Assembly (NCBI GenBank): GCA_965279085.1 | Contig: OZ257149.1 | Span: 3,906,001 to 3,970,000, forward strand | Length of the DNA stretch: 64,000 bases | DNA from: UBA7672 sp965279085 | GTDB lineage: Bacteria > Pseudomonadota > Alphaproteobacteria > Caulobacterales > Hyphomonadaceae | Reading direction: 5' to 3' | Shown here: in pieces, positions 17,774 to 25,560 of the stretch | Position numbering within the stretch: the first letter of the stretch is position 1 | How the letters are laid out: every line of letters begins with the position of its first letter | Program-made: the position numbers and the translations under genes | Notes under the pieces: generated by a model | Database searches by the model: none | Told to the model about the DNA's origin: nothing | What the model saw: the letters and a program-made list of their open reading frames with translations, nothing else

Positions 17774-18013
17774 ATGACAGGTTCGCACGGTTAGACCAGC
17801 GCCTTTGAGTTTGACGTGGTGACGCCGGGTTTGCGCGCCGGGGCCGAGCGACGGCGTTGCGGGTTGCTGCGTGCCCTAACGTGGCCAATGGAAGATCTGA
17901 CAGGCCTCTAGCCAACCACAGGGCGAAGGGCAGACCGACTCACGTTCGGGCCTCGCGGGACGGCGATGACGTCAGGCTCAAGTCAAGGCCGCGCTGTGGC
18001 TCGCTGCTGCTAG

Positions 18014-18027
18014 TTGACGCGCGTCAA
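18014..18027. promoter_or_regulatory. FNR/FixK-like box
   Basis: Perfect dyad TTGAC-GCGC-GTCAA, centre 58.5 bases before the ATG at 18079. It is the leftmost of fourteen similar sites in the window. Confidence 0.6.
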
Positions 18028-18078
18028 GGCGGCGCCTGATCGGCCGCGCAGAATGGCGCCGGTGTTCGTGAGGGCGTC

Positions 18079-18267
18079 ATGACGAATCTGGAACTGATCA
18101 GGCTGGAGCTCCCGCGATTGAGGGAACTCGCGACTTCTGCAAACGCGGAGGAGGCGAGCGCTTGGGGCCAGGCTGCAACTGATGCGCTTCACTTCGAAAT
18201 CCGATGGTCCATCGAGACACTGCAGGAGCTCGATGTCCGCTTGAAGGCGGCCGCCCAGCGATCGTGA
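18079..18267 (+). CDS. Small helical protein, unknown
   Basis: 62 residues (begins MTNLELIRLELPRLRELA), predicted mostly alpha-helical and soluble, with no recognised family. A GAGGG ribosome site precedes the ATG, and its TGA overlaps the ATG of the metallophosphoesterase (TGATG, 18265-18269). The translational coupling and the FixK-like box 58 bases upstream support a real gene. It probably acts with the phosphoesterase (inference). Confidence 0.65.
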   Translation: MTNLELIRLELPRLRELATSANAEEASAWGQAATDALHFEIRWSIETLQELDVRLKAAAQRS

Positions 18268-19181
18268 TGCGAGAGCCTGAAACGCCCGATACGTTGCAAG
18301 AGGCTGAACATCAGCGAAAGCCGGTCAGGCTCCTTCATCTGTCGGACGTGCATTTTGGCGCCGAGAACAGGTCAGCGCTCGACGCTGTTTCAGCCTTTGC
18401 CGCGACGCTCAAGCCGGATGCCGTAATCGTTGCCGGCGATATCACCCAGCATGGCGCCCGTCGCGAGTTCAGGGCGGCGCGCGCCTGGCTCGATAGTCTG
18501 CAACTCCTCGTCATCACCACGCCGGGCAATCACGATACGCCTGCCGTGCATCTTGCTCATCATCTGCCCAGGCGGCTCGTCGCGCCCTTCAGCCTTTACC
18601 GGCAGTATATGGGAGAACTGGACAGCTGCGGGCAGTTGATCAAGCTGGATGGCGGCAGGATAGCGATCACCGGCTTGAATACGGCGCGCGGCATTCAGAG
18701 CCGCATCAATTGGGCAGACGGCGTCATCAGGCTTGCGGATCTCGAAGACGCGCTCGGCCTGCTGAGGGCCGAGTCTTCCGCAACGATTCACATCCTCGCC
18801 TGCCACCACCCGCTCCGCGAGCCTGGTCATTCGCTCATTTCGGTGGACACGCGACGGGGAAGGGAGGCCCTGCGGCGATGCGCAGCAGCGCATGTGGACG
18901 TCATTCTGACCGGACACATCCATGATGCATTCGCGCATCCGCTTCATTCGACCGGGCACAGGCTGGTGCAGATGGGATCAGGCACGCTGTCCACGCGTCT
19001 GCGGGGCACGCATCCCAGCTTCTGCGTCCTGACCGTACAGGGCGGCGGGTCCGTGCGGCAGGACGTGATCATGGTCGGCCGGGACGGTCCGGTCTCGCAT
19101 TGCAACTACGACTCGCTGACACACGAACACGAAACGCTCTACCAGCCGGGCCAGAAAGCAGCGATCGGCCAGCTAAGCTAG
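18267..19181 (+). CDS. Metallophosphoesterase (calcineurin-like, class III cyclic-nucleotide phosphodiesterase type)
   Basis: 304 residues from the ATG at 18267. All metal-binding motifs of the calcineurin-like fold are present: HLSDVHFG (Asp27, His29), VAGDIT (57-60), PGNHDTP (87-90), ACHHP and LTGHIHD. The arrangement resembles CpdA/Icc-type cAMP phosphodiesterases, but substrate range in this family is broad. No signal peptide, so cytosolic. Coupled to the small upstream gene and under the same FixK-like box. Its 3' end overlaps the convergent lipid kinase by four bases. Confidence 0.85.
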   Translation: MREPETPDTLQEAEHQRKPVRLLHLSDVHFGAENRSALDAVSAFAATLKPDAVIVAGDITQHGARREFRAARAWLDSLQLLVITTPGNHDTPAVHLAHHLPRRLVAPFSLYRQYMGELDSCGQLIKLDGGRIAITGLNTARGIQSRINWADGVIRLADLEDALGLLRAESSATIHILACHHPLREPGHSLISVDTRRGREALRRCAAAHVDVILTGHIHDAFAHPLHSTGHRLVQMGSGTLSTRLRGTHPSFCVLTVQGGGSVRQDVIMVGRDGPVSHCNYDSLTHEHETLYQPGQKAAIGQLS

Positions 19182-20023
19182 ACCGCGACCATGCAGGTTG
19201 CTGCGTTTGCCCGATAAGCGGCCGTGAAGCGGCTCCCGAGGTCAACATGCTCGCCGTCCATGATGACCGGAATGTCCCGGCCCTGTGGGTCGGATACGGT
19301 GATCCGGCCGGCCGGCCGCAGATCGGCGCCGGTCTGGTGATCCCAGTCCGAGCGTACGCATGTCCATGCGAAGCTCAGGGCCGCCACGGTCGTTGGAACG
19401 CTCAGTCCGCCTACCTCCATCTGTCCGCTCGCGCGGGACAGGGGACCAATCAACGCCGCCACGACATTGCCCTGGGGCAGATCTGTCGTGTCGTCCGCCT
19501 GCGCCTTCAGATGCAGGTGATGGGCGACGTCCAATGCAACCCCGACATCATGGAAGGCGCGCCCCAGGTTTCCGGCGCGCACATCCTCCCGCGCCTGTGC
19601 GAATTGCGCGGGCACGCCAGCCAGCATGGCGCAGAAGAACAGCTCCTCGCCAACCGCGCCGGCATCGAGCACGCGCTGCGTTCGTCCAGCCAGGGCCGAT
19701 CTCAGGACGACGTCCCATGGTTTCGGCCCATGTATCCATTTGGTCAGGAGGTTCATTGTCCCCCCCGGAAGAAGAAGCAGCCTGCTGAACTTGTTCCCAG
19801 CCGCCGTCAGCGCGGTCCGGTGAGTCCCATCGCCGCCCCATACGACCAGCACGTCCGGTTCGCTGGCGATCAGCTTTCGCATCTGGCTCAAGCCGGCGTC
19901 CGGGTCGAAAGTCACGATGTCGGCGTTGCCGAGCCCAGCGCCGGAAAACACATTCTGCAGGCGGCGACGGCCATCCGCTCCGACACTGCCAGCCGCAGGA
20001 TTGATGAGTGCGATTGCTTTCAT
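19178..20023 (-). CDS. Diacylglycerol/lipid kinase family protein
   Basis: 281 residues from the ATG at 20023, with a GAGGA ribosome site. The N-terminal DAGK catalytic domain starts INPAAGS, has the nucleotide motif WGGDGTHR (usual GGDGT) and LLPGGTMN. The C-terminal beta-sandwich ends in a DGEHVDLGSRF segment, as in YegS/DgkB-like lipid kinases. It phosphorylates a lipid or sphingosine-like alcohol; the exact substrate is unknown. A FixK-like box (20070-20083) is centred 53.5 bases upstream, suggesting induction under low oxygen. Confidence 0.85.
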   Translation of the reverse strand: MKAIALINPAAGSVGADGRRRLQNVFSGAGLGNADIVTFDPDAGLSQMRKLIASEPDVLVVWGGDGTHRTALTAAGNKFSRLLLLPGGTMNLLTKWIHGPKPWDVVLRSALAGRTQRVLDAGAVGEELFFCAMLAGVPAQFAQAREDVRAGNLGRAFHDVGVALDVAHHLHLKAQADDTTDLPQGNVVAALIGPLSRASGQMEVGGLSVPTTVAALSFAWTCVRSDWDHQTGADLRPAGRITVSDPQGRDIPVIMDGEHVDLGSRFTAAYRANAATCMVAV

Positions 20024-20069
20024 GACGTCCGTCCTCGGAAACACCATGCACAAGGCCGGCGCGTGAAAA

Positions 20070-20083
20070 TTGACGGCGATCAA
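20070..20083. promoter_or_regulatory. FNR/FixK-like box
   Basis: TTGAC-GGCG-ATCAA, one mismatch from the canonical dyad. It is centred 53.5 bases before the lipid kinase ATG at 20023 (minus strand). Confidence 0.6.
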
Positions 20084-20098
20084 GCAGGCTGGTTCCGC

Positions 20099-20641
20099 CT
20101 AGCGCGAGGCGAATTCGGAAGCCCGCCGGTCTGGCGGTATCCTGAACTGCTCGTGGCATGTCTGGCAGGTATCGGCGAGCAGGTTGGCCGTCCGCCGCAG
20201 ATCCTTCCGGTTGCGTTGTTCCGTGGCTAGGGCGACGAAGACGCTCGCATTCTGCATGTCGTCGACAAGCAGGCGCCAGGCCGGTTCATTGTATCGCGAG
20301 AGGTCTGCGCGCCCGCTGCCCTGCATCGAGAGGAGCGTTGAGACCGCGATCAGGTTCACCGCGTCCAGCCCCGCGGCGGCCCACTCTTCGTCCGACGGCG
20401 TCCCGTTCCCGAGCGCCAGATCGAATATCTCGTACGCCGACTCCTCCACGATCCCGACCATCAACCCCCTGTATGGAACAAGCAGGGGCAGCGGATCCTC
20501 ATCGGAAACCTCGACTGCGTCGATCCGGCCAAGGCGCAGCTGATGCGCGTCTTGCAGCGGGCCATCGATGCAGCCGCCCAGCAACGCGAGCGCGGCAATC
20601 GCGCCGGCAAGCCAGTCTCCAACAGGATATCCCGACTTCAT
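20099..20641 (-). CDS. Cytochrome c'-like lipoprotein
   Basis: 180 residues from the ATG at 20641. The leader ends in a lipobox (LALLGGC, Cys24). The single heme site C159-Q-T-C162-H163 lies near the C-terminus of an otherwise helical protein, the layout of class II (four-helix, cytochrome c'-like) proteins, and CQTCHEQFR matches their usual CxxCHxxYR. A longer start at 20713 would bury the signal sequence. It is divergent from the Usp gene at 20741, and both flank the dyad at 20675. A role in electron transfer or NO/O2 binding is possible but unproven. Confidence 0.75.
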   Translation of the reverse strand: MKSGYPVGDWLAGAIAALALLGGCIDGPLQDAHQLRLGRIDAVEVSDEDPLPLLVPYRGLMVGIVEESAYEIFDLALGNGTPSDEEWAAAGLDAVNLIAVSTLLSMQGSGRADLSRYNEPAWRLLVDDMQNASVFVALATEQRNRKDLRRTANLLADTCQTCHEQFRIPPDRRASEFASR

Positions 20642-20674
20642 GGCGCAATCATGCGCTGGAAACCTTCGCCGGTA

Positions 20675-20688
20675 CTGACCTGCGTCAA
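20675..20688. promoter_or_regulatory. FNR/FixK-like box
   Basis: CTGAC-CTGC-GTCAA. Centred 59.5 bases before the Usp start at 20741 and 40.5 bases before the divergent cytochrome c' start at 20641; the spacing fits the Usp gene better. Confidence 0.55.
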
Positions 20689-20740
20689 ACGCCAACGGCG
20701 CTTCCACGCGCATTGTGACCCCGCAGCGAATGGAGGCTCC

Positions 20741-21568
20741 GTGAAATTCCGCGACATCCTGGCGATCGCCGCCTCGGGAGAGGACAGCGATAGCATCGTC
20801 GCTCTCGCCCGCCAGGTCGCCGACCAGAATGACGGCAGGGTGTCTGGCCTTCTCGTCTCCTGGACGCCGCCACTGCTCATGGCTGATGGCTGGATCGCAA
20901 CTCCCGTCTGGGCGGATCCGGAGCAGGAAGTCCGCGCCAGACTTGATGAGCAGCTCGCCAGGCTTCGGGCGTCATTCAGCCGGAGCACGGGCCAGACAGG
21001 CGCCATCGATGGCGAACTCCTCGCGGTCGGCCAGCCGGCGACTTGTGTCGCAACCCGTGCGCGCCACTACGATCTCAGCGTGCTGGGCTGTCCCCGCACC
21101 GACGCCGAGCAGCAACTCATCGAGGCCGCCCTCTTCGACTCCGGCCGTCCCCTCCTGCTTGCGCCGGCTGGCTGGACGCCTCGCCCCATTGGCCGGACAA
21201 TCGTGGTCTGCTGGAAGCCCACGCGCGAAGCATCCCGCGCCATCGCGGAAGCCGAAGCCTTCCTCGCGGGCGCCCACCGCATCGTCCTTCTCACGGTCGA
21301 CACGTCTCGCGACGCAAGCGATTGCCAGTCTGCAGGCAACGCCATTGCGGACCACTTCACGAGATGCGGACGATCGGTGCAGACGTGCGCAATCGCTCCC
21401 GTGGCGAGAAGCGAAGCCAGGTCCGTGCTCGATCACGCCGAGGCCATAGGCGCCGATCTCATCGTCATGGGCGGATATGGAAGGTCACGCGTCAGCGAAC
21501 TGATCTTCGGAGGCATGACACGCGATATGCTGCGCGAAGCCAGCATACCCGTCCTGATGGCCAACTGA
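20741..21568 (+). CDS. Universal stress protein, two Usp domains (copy 1)
   Basis: 275 residues from a GTG at 20741, chosen because GGAGG lies four bases upstream; the upstream open frame to 20543 overlaps the cytochrome gene. There are two tandem UspA domains of about 140 residues. The second ends with the ATP-binding signature IVMGGYGRSRVSELIFGGMT. The first has a degenerate site. Two-domain Usp proteins are typical of oxygen-limitation and dormancy responses in bacteria. It is the first of three consecutive paralogues, with a FixK-like box upstream. Confidence 0.88.
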   Translation: MKFRDILAIAASGEDSDSIVALARQVADQNDGRVSGLLVSWTPPLLMADGWIATPVWADPEQEVRARLDEQLARLRASFSRSTGQTGAIDGELLAVGQPATCVATRARHYDLSVLGCPRTDAEQQLIEAALFDSGRPLLLAPAGWTPRPIGRTIVVCWKPTREASRAIAEAEAFLAGAHRIVLLTVDTSRDASDCQSAGNAIADHFTRCGRSVQTCAIAPVARSEARSVLDHAEAIGADLIVMGGYGRSRVSELIFGGMTRDMLREASIPVLMAN

Positions 21569-21584
21569 ACCTTCACCCGAAGAC

Positions 21585-22439
21585 ATGCAGGCACAGATGC
21601 GCGACATTCTCCTTCACATCGACACCTACGCCGAACCGGCATCCTTCGGTTCGATAGAGCAGGCGGTCCGGTTCGCCGGGTTTCTCGGCGGCTCGATCGC
21701 CGGCCTGGTGACGCACATCGACATCAATGTTCCCGACAACTGGCTTGCAGAGCGCCTTCTGCACATCAGCGACCTGGCTGAAGTCGAGGAGAACAAGAGC
21801 GTGGAGACCGGACGAGCCGCGTTGGCGCATCTCGCGCAGGCATCCGCCGCTGCGGGCGTGCGCCATGAGGGCGTGATCCTTCGCGCCCATCTGCATGGCG
21901 TTGCCTCCGTTGTCGCCCGGGCGGCGCGCACTCGCGATCTTTGCCTCATCCTCGTCGGCGATCGCGCCGGCCCGCAGCGCGCGCTTGCCGAGGATGTGCT
22001 CTTCAGCGCTGGCCGGCCGGTCCTGGTCTTCAATCCCGAAAAGGCAGCGCTTCCCGCCGGACCGCTGCGCAAGGTCGCCGTCGCGTGGGACGGAAGCCGC
22101 TGTTCGGCGCGCGCCGTATCGGACGCCATGCCGGTCCTGCAGAAGGCCGCAATGGTTCGCATTCTCACGGTGGTCGGAGAAAAGCCGTCGGCCAGACAAG
22201 GCATGGCCGCCGATCTGGTGCGCCATCTGGCGGCGCACGGCGTGACCGCCGGCATCGACGAGGTGGACGGACGCCAGAGAAGCATCGGCGCATCGATCGA
22301 TTCCTACATCGAGACGCACGCGCCCGACCTTCTCGTCATGGGCGGCTATGGCACCGCCAAGCTCAAGGAGTTCGTCCTCGGTGGCGCAACGGAGCACGTC
22401 ATGAATGACCTGAAAATCGCGACGATGCTCTCGCACTGA
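21585..22439 (+). CDS. Universal stress protein, two Usp domains (copy 2)
   Basis: 284 residues. Two UspA-like halves; the C-terminal half keeps LLVMGGYGTAKLKEFVLGG, a nucleotide-binding signature, while the N-terminal half has LILVGDRAG instead. The start is at 21585 or 21597, and both are plausible. It follows copy 1 by 16 bases, so it is probably co-transcribed from the box at 20675. A strong terminator (22514-22555) follows. It is clearly divergent in sequence from copies 1 and 3, so it is an older duplicate. Confidence 0.86.
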   Translation: MQAQMRDILLHIDTYAEPASFGSIEQAVRFAGFLGGSIAGLVTHIDINVPDNWLAERLLHISDLAEVEENKSVETGRAALAHLAQASAAAGVRHEGVILRAHLHGVASVVARAARTRDLCLILVGDRAGPQRALAEDVLFSAGRPVLVFNPEKAALPAGPLRKVAVAWDGSRCSARAVSDAMPVLQKAAMVRILTVVGEKPSARQGMAADLVRHLAAHGVTAGIDEVDGRQRSIGASIDSYIETHAPDLLVMGGYGTAKLKEFVLGGATEHVMNDLKIATMLSH

Positions 22440-22513
22440 GCCTTCCCGCGCACTTCCCCCGTCGGCGGGTCCGGATCTCCACCACCACCTGAGATCGCGG
22501 ATACTGCCCGCCG

Positions 22514-22555
22514 GACGCCCCACAACCTCCTCCGGTTGCGGGGCGTCTGCATTTT
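22514..22555 (+). terminator. Rho-independent terminator
   Basis: GACGCCCCACAACC (22514-22527) pairs with GGTTGCGGGGCGTC (22534-22547) over 14 positions with one mismatch. TGCATTTTG follows. It ends the two-gene Usp transcript; the next Usp has its own dyad a few bases further on. Confidence 0.7.
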
Positions 22556-22565
22556 GTCAGTCCGT

Positions 22566-22579
22566 TTGACCTGCATCAT
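22566..22579. promoter_or_regulatory. FNR/FixK-like box
   Basis: TTGAC-CTGC-ATCAT, centred 56.5 bases before the Usp ATG at 22629 and directly after the preceding terminator. Confidence 0.6.
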
Positions 22580-22628
22580 GCGGCCGGCCGGCGGACGCGC
22601 CATCGTTGCGCAAGCACAGGAGCGTCGC

Positions 22629-23462
22629 ATGGGTTTCAGGGACATTCTCGTTCTCGTCACGACCACGGATGCGGGCAAGCAGGCAATCGATTTCGCCGAC
22701 CAGCTTGCGAGCCAGACGGGCGGCCGTATCACCGCCTCCCTCGTCAGCTGGCAGCCGAACGTCGCGCCCGTCGACGCCTTCGTGATCGATCCGATCTACG
22801 CGCAGCTGGTCGAGGACGCACGCAAGGAACTTGCGCAGGAGGAGGTGCGGCTCAGAAGCCGTCTCGAGAAAGTGTCCGTGCCGGCGGTCGCCGAGTCCAG
22901 TCTCATCGATTTCGGCGCGGCTGGCGCGGCGCTCGGCCTGCGCGCCCGCCATGCGGACATCAGCGTTGTTGCGAGACCGGTCAAGGCCGACAGCGGCTCC
23001 GCCCAGGTGATCCTCGAAGCAGCGTTGTTCAATTCCGGCCGGCCTGTGATCGTCGTCCCGCCTGAGTGGAAACGTGGCCCCATCGGCAAGAACATCCTCT
23101 TTGCCTGGAAGCCGACGCGCGAAGCGGCCCGCGCCCTGGGCGACGCCGATGACCTGATCGCCAATGCTGACCAGGTCAACGTCGTCACGGTCGACGCCAA
23201 GCCCTCGCGTGACTATGGCGAACAGCCCGGCGGCGATATCGCGGCCCACATGGCATATCGCGGCGCGAAGGTGAAACTCTTCAATCTCGACTCCGCCGGC
23301 CGCAGTGAAACCAGGGTGATCCTCGATCAGGCGCTCGTGGTTGGCGCGGATCTCATCGTGATGGGCGGTTACGGCCGCTCGCGCATGAGCGAGCTCATCT
23401 TTGGCGGCGTCACGCGCGAGATCCTGAAAGGCGCAACACTCCCGGTGCTCATGGCGCACTAG
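22629..23462 (+). CDS. Universal stress protein, two Usp domains (copy 3)
   Basis: 277 residues from the ATG at 22629 with AGGAG seven bases upstream. Strongly similar to copy 1: shared starts (FRDIL), a shared mid-protein RPIGRTI/GPIGKNI...WKPTREA stretch and the same ending IVMGGYGRSRMSELIFGGVTREIL. This marks copies 1 and 3 as recent paralogues. The C-terminal domain has the G-x2-G-x9-G nucleotide-binding pattern. It has its own FixK-like box and is preceded by a terminator. Confidence 0.9.
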   Translation: MGFRDILVLVTTTDAGKQAIDFADQLASQTGGRITASLVSWQPNVAPVDAFVIDPIYAQLVEDARKELAQEEVRLRSRLEKVSVPAVAESSLIDFGAAGAALGLRARHADISVVARPVKADSGSAQVILEAALFNSGRPVIVVPPEWKRGPIGKNILFAWKPTREAARALGDADDLIANADQVNVVTVDAKPSRDYGEQPGGDIAAHMAYRGAKVKLFNLDSAGRSETRVILDQALVVGADLIVMGGYGRSRMSELIFGGVTREILKGATLPVLMAH

Positions 23463-23506
23463 CAACGTACGAGCGTGGCCCATGACCACGCCGGCAAGGC
23501 AGAACA

Positions 23507-25015
23507 ATGTTGAAGGACATCGCTTTCGAAAGGTCGACCAGCCAGGCCGATATTGTCCGGGCTATCGAGGAGGGCGCCATTCCTGGCATCTCCCGTCCGG
23601 AGGAACGGATCGACACTCCCCTCAATCATGTCTTCCTGTCTGGCGATCACGCCTACAAGTTGAAGCGCGCCGTCAAACTGCCATTTGTCGATTTCCGGGA
23701 GCCGTATCAGCGGCGCGTTGCGTGCGATGCGGAACTGGCCGTCAATCGCCGGCTCGGCAGCCCTTTCTATCTTGGCGTCATGGGAATTGCCTGGGAGGCC
23801 GGCTCATTTGTCCTGACCAACGCAGCTGACGCGCTGGAATGGATCGTGATCATGAAGCGGTTCGACCAGCGCCAGCGATTCGATGTCATGGCTGTCGAGG
23901 GCAGGTTAGGTTCCGCGGAAGCCGCCGCCACGGCCTCCGTGATTGCCGCCATGCACGTGAAGGCGCCCGTCAGCCAGACCGTCGGCCACGCGGCGGATTA
24001 TCGCACCATCATACACGATCTTCGACTGACCGAGGAGGATGGCGCAGCTGCGCTTGGCCTGTCGGCGGGCGCGACGGACCTCTACGATCGTCTGGACGCT
24101 CAACTTGCGCGTCTGGATCCTCTTCTTGAGAACCGTCGTGCGCTTGGGCGGGTTCGCCGGGTCCACGGCGATCTGCATCTTCGCAATCTTTGCATGTGGA
24201 ATGGCCGCCCCGCGCCATTCGACGCGCTTGAGTTCAGCGAGCGCATGGCCACGATCGACGTGCTCTATGATCTCGCTTTCTTCCTGATGGACCTGCGCAG
24301 GATGGGGCTCCACCACGAAGCGAATGCGGCGATGAATCGCTATTGGGACGTCTCGCGCGAGAGCGAATGCGCTCTGGCGCTCCTGCCGTTCTTCATGGCG
24401 CTGAGGGCGACAGTGCGCCAGGCGGTCGCGGTGGAGGAGGGGCAGCTTGAACTCGCCGCCAGATACCACGCACTGGCGCTGGAGCTGCTTGACCATCACA
24501 ATCCGGCGAGCGTCGCGATCGGAGGACTCTCGGGTACGGGCAAGACAGCGTTGGCGCGGGAGACCGCTCCGCTGCTGCCCGGCCCGGCTGGCGCACGGAT
24601 ACTCAGCAGCGACGTGTTGCGTAAACGTGCTCTGGGATTGGAAATCGGACGACGTGCAAATCCTGACGCGTACACCCCAGCTAGACGCTCGGAAGTCTAT
24701 CGTGAGCTTGTCGCGCACGCCGTGACCGCGAAGAAATTTGGCGCAAGCGTTGTCGTCGACGCCACCTTCGAGATGGCCGATCAGCGCGAGTCGCTGGCCG
24801 CCACGCTGCCAGATGCGCACCGGATCTGGCTCGATGCTCCGGTCAAGCTGCGTATGTCACGCATCATGGCGCGCAGGAATGATGCATCCGACGCGGATGC
24901 TGCTGTCGCCGCGATCCAGTCGGCGCCATCGAACGTTGGTGAGGGATGGCGAAGGCTCGATGCCCGGTTGCCGTCGGCCGACCTCGCAAGGCGGGTGACG
25001 CAGAGTATTGCTTGA
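23507..25015 (+). CDS. APH-like kinase fused to P-loop AAA-type ATPase/kinase domain
   Basis: 502 residues. The N-terminal part (about 30-300) is an aminoglycoside-phosphotransferase-like fold with the catalytic loop VHGDLHLRN (220-227) and a following FDALEFSE metal motif. The C-terminal part starts with a Walker A site GGLSGTGKT (339-347), followed by a DATF segment, as in small-molecule kinases of the zeta-toxin/gluconate kinase type. This two-domain fusion is a known but functionally uncharacterised family. It lies 44 bases after Usp copy 3 and may share its promoter. No resistance role should be assumed. Confidence 0.82.
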   Translation: MLKDIAFERSTSQADIVRAIEEGAIPGISRPEERIDTPLNHVFLSGDHAYKLKRAVKLPFVDFREPYQRRVACDAELAVNRRLGSPFYLGVMGIAWEAGSFVLTNAADALEWIVIMKRFDQRQRFDVMAVEGRLGSAEAAATASVIAAMHVKAPVSQTVGHAADYRTIIHDLRLTEEDGAAALGLSAGATDLYDRLDAQLARLDPLLENRRALGRVRRVHGDLHLRNLCMWNGRPAPFDALEFSERMATIDVLYDLAFFLMDLRRMGLHHEANAAMNRYWDVSRESECALALLPFFMALRATVRQAVAVEEGQLELAARYHALALELLDHHNPASVAIGGLSGTGKTALARETAPLLPGPAGARILSSDVLRKRALGLEIGRRANPDAYTPARRSEVYRELVAHAVTAKKFGASVVVDATFEMADQRESLAATLPDAHRIWLDAPVKLRMSRIMARRNDASDADAAVAAIQSAPSNVGEGWRRLDARLPSADLARRVTQSIA

Positions 25016-25059
25016 CGGGAATTCGCCTTGAAAGGCCGAGCCGTCGCGGTCCTGTCGAT

Positions 25060-25073
25060 CTGATCGACATCAA
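25060..25073. promoter_or_regulatory. FNR/FixK-like box
   Basis: CTGAT-CGAC-ATCAA, one mismatch in the left half. Centred 50.5 bases before the host-attachment-family start at 25117. Confidence 0.5.
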
Positions 25074-25116
25074 ATACCGGCCCGCTCTACCGTCCGATAA
25101 GCATCCGGAGATGGAG

Positions 25117-25560
25117 ATGCACATGCTCGTTGGTCCCGAACTTGTCCTTGTCGCCGATGGCGCCTCGGCCCGCTTTCTTGAACGAAGGACGCCGGATGCA
25201 AAACTGGCCGAGCTCACGGATCTCCACATGGCCATTGGACATCATTCAATCGAGCGCGACCGTGCTCCGCGCGCGTTTGATCGTGTAGGGTCCGGCCGGC
25301 ACGCGATCGAGCGCAGACTGACGTCGCACGAAGCTGATGAGCAGGCATTCCTGATACAGGTTTCGGACCGGCTGAATGACATCGTCGCCGAGAGCCGGTT
25401 CAAGCATCTCGTGGTCTGCGCGCCGCCGAAGGCGCTCGGACTCATCCGGAGCAGGCTCACCCCCCAGGGGCATGAGAAGCTGCTGTTCTCCATCGGCAAG
25501 GACATCAGCAAGGAGGCGATCGCGGAGGTCGATGCCCGCCTGAGAGAACTCGGAGCCTAG
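25117..25560 (+). CDS. Host-attachment family protein (copy 1)
   Basis: 147 residues from the ATG at 25117, which has GGAG six bases upstream; ATGs at 25111 and 25123 are alternatives. It matches the family annotated as 'protein required for attachment to host cells' (PF10116): VLVADGASARFLE near the N-terminus, a DRVGSGRHAIERR centre, and a HLVVCAPPKALGLIR segment. The fold is related to the peptide-release-factor eRF1 domain; the attachment role comes from one plant-associated context and may not be general. A FixK-like box lies upstream. Its stop overlaps the convergent MgtC/DUF4010 gene. Confidence 0.82.
   Translation: MHMLVGPELVLVADGASARFLERRTPDAKLAELTDLHMAIGHHSIERDRAPRAFDRVGSGRHAIERRLTSHEADEQAFLIQVSDRLNDIVAESRFKHLVVCAPPKALGLIRSRLTPQGHEKLLFSIGKDISKEAIAEVDARLRELGA

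Larger units (their letters stand above)
17737..18078. other. Intergenic region, ~340 bases
   Basis: Holds the promoter side of the GntR gene (palindrome TTGTCGACAA at 17763-17772) and, at its right end, the FixK-like dyad at 18014-18027. The middle part, about 17780-18010, shows no gene, repeat or terminator that I can recognise. Confidence 0.6.

Noticed and set aside
23507..25015. Aminoglycoside resistance gene
   Set aside because: The APH-like fold is fused to a P-loop domain, and the context is a stress-protein cluster, so a resistance call is not supported.
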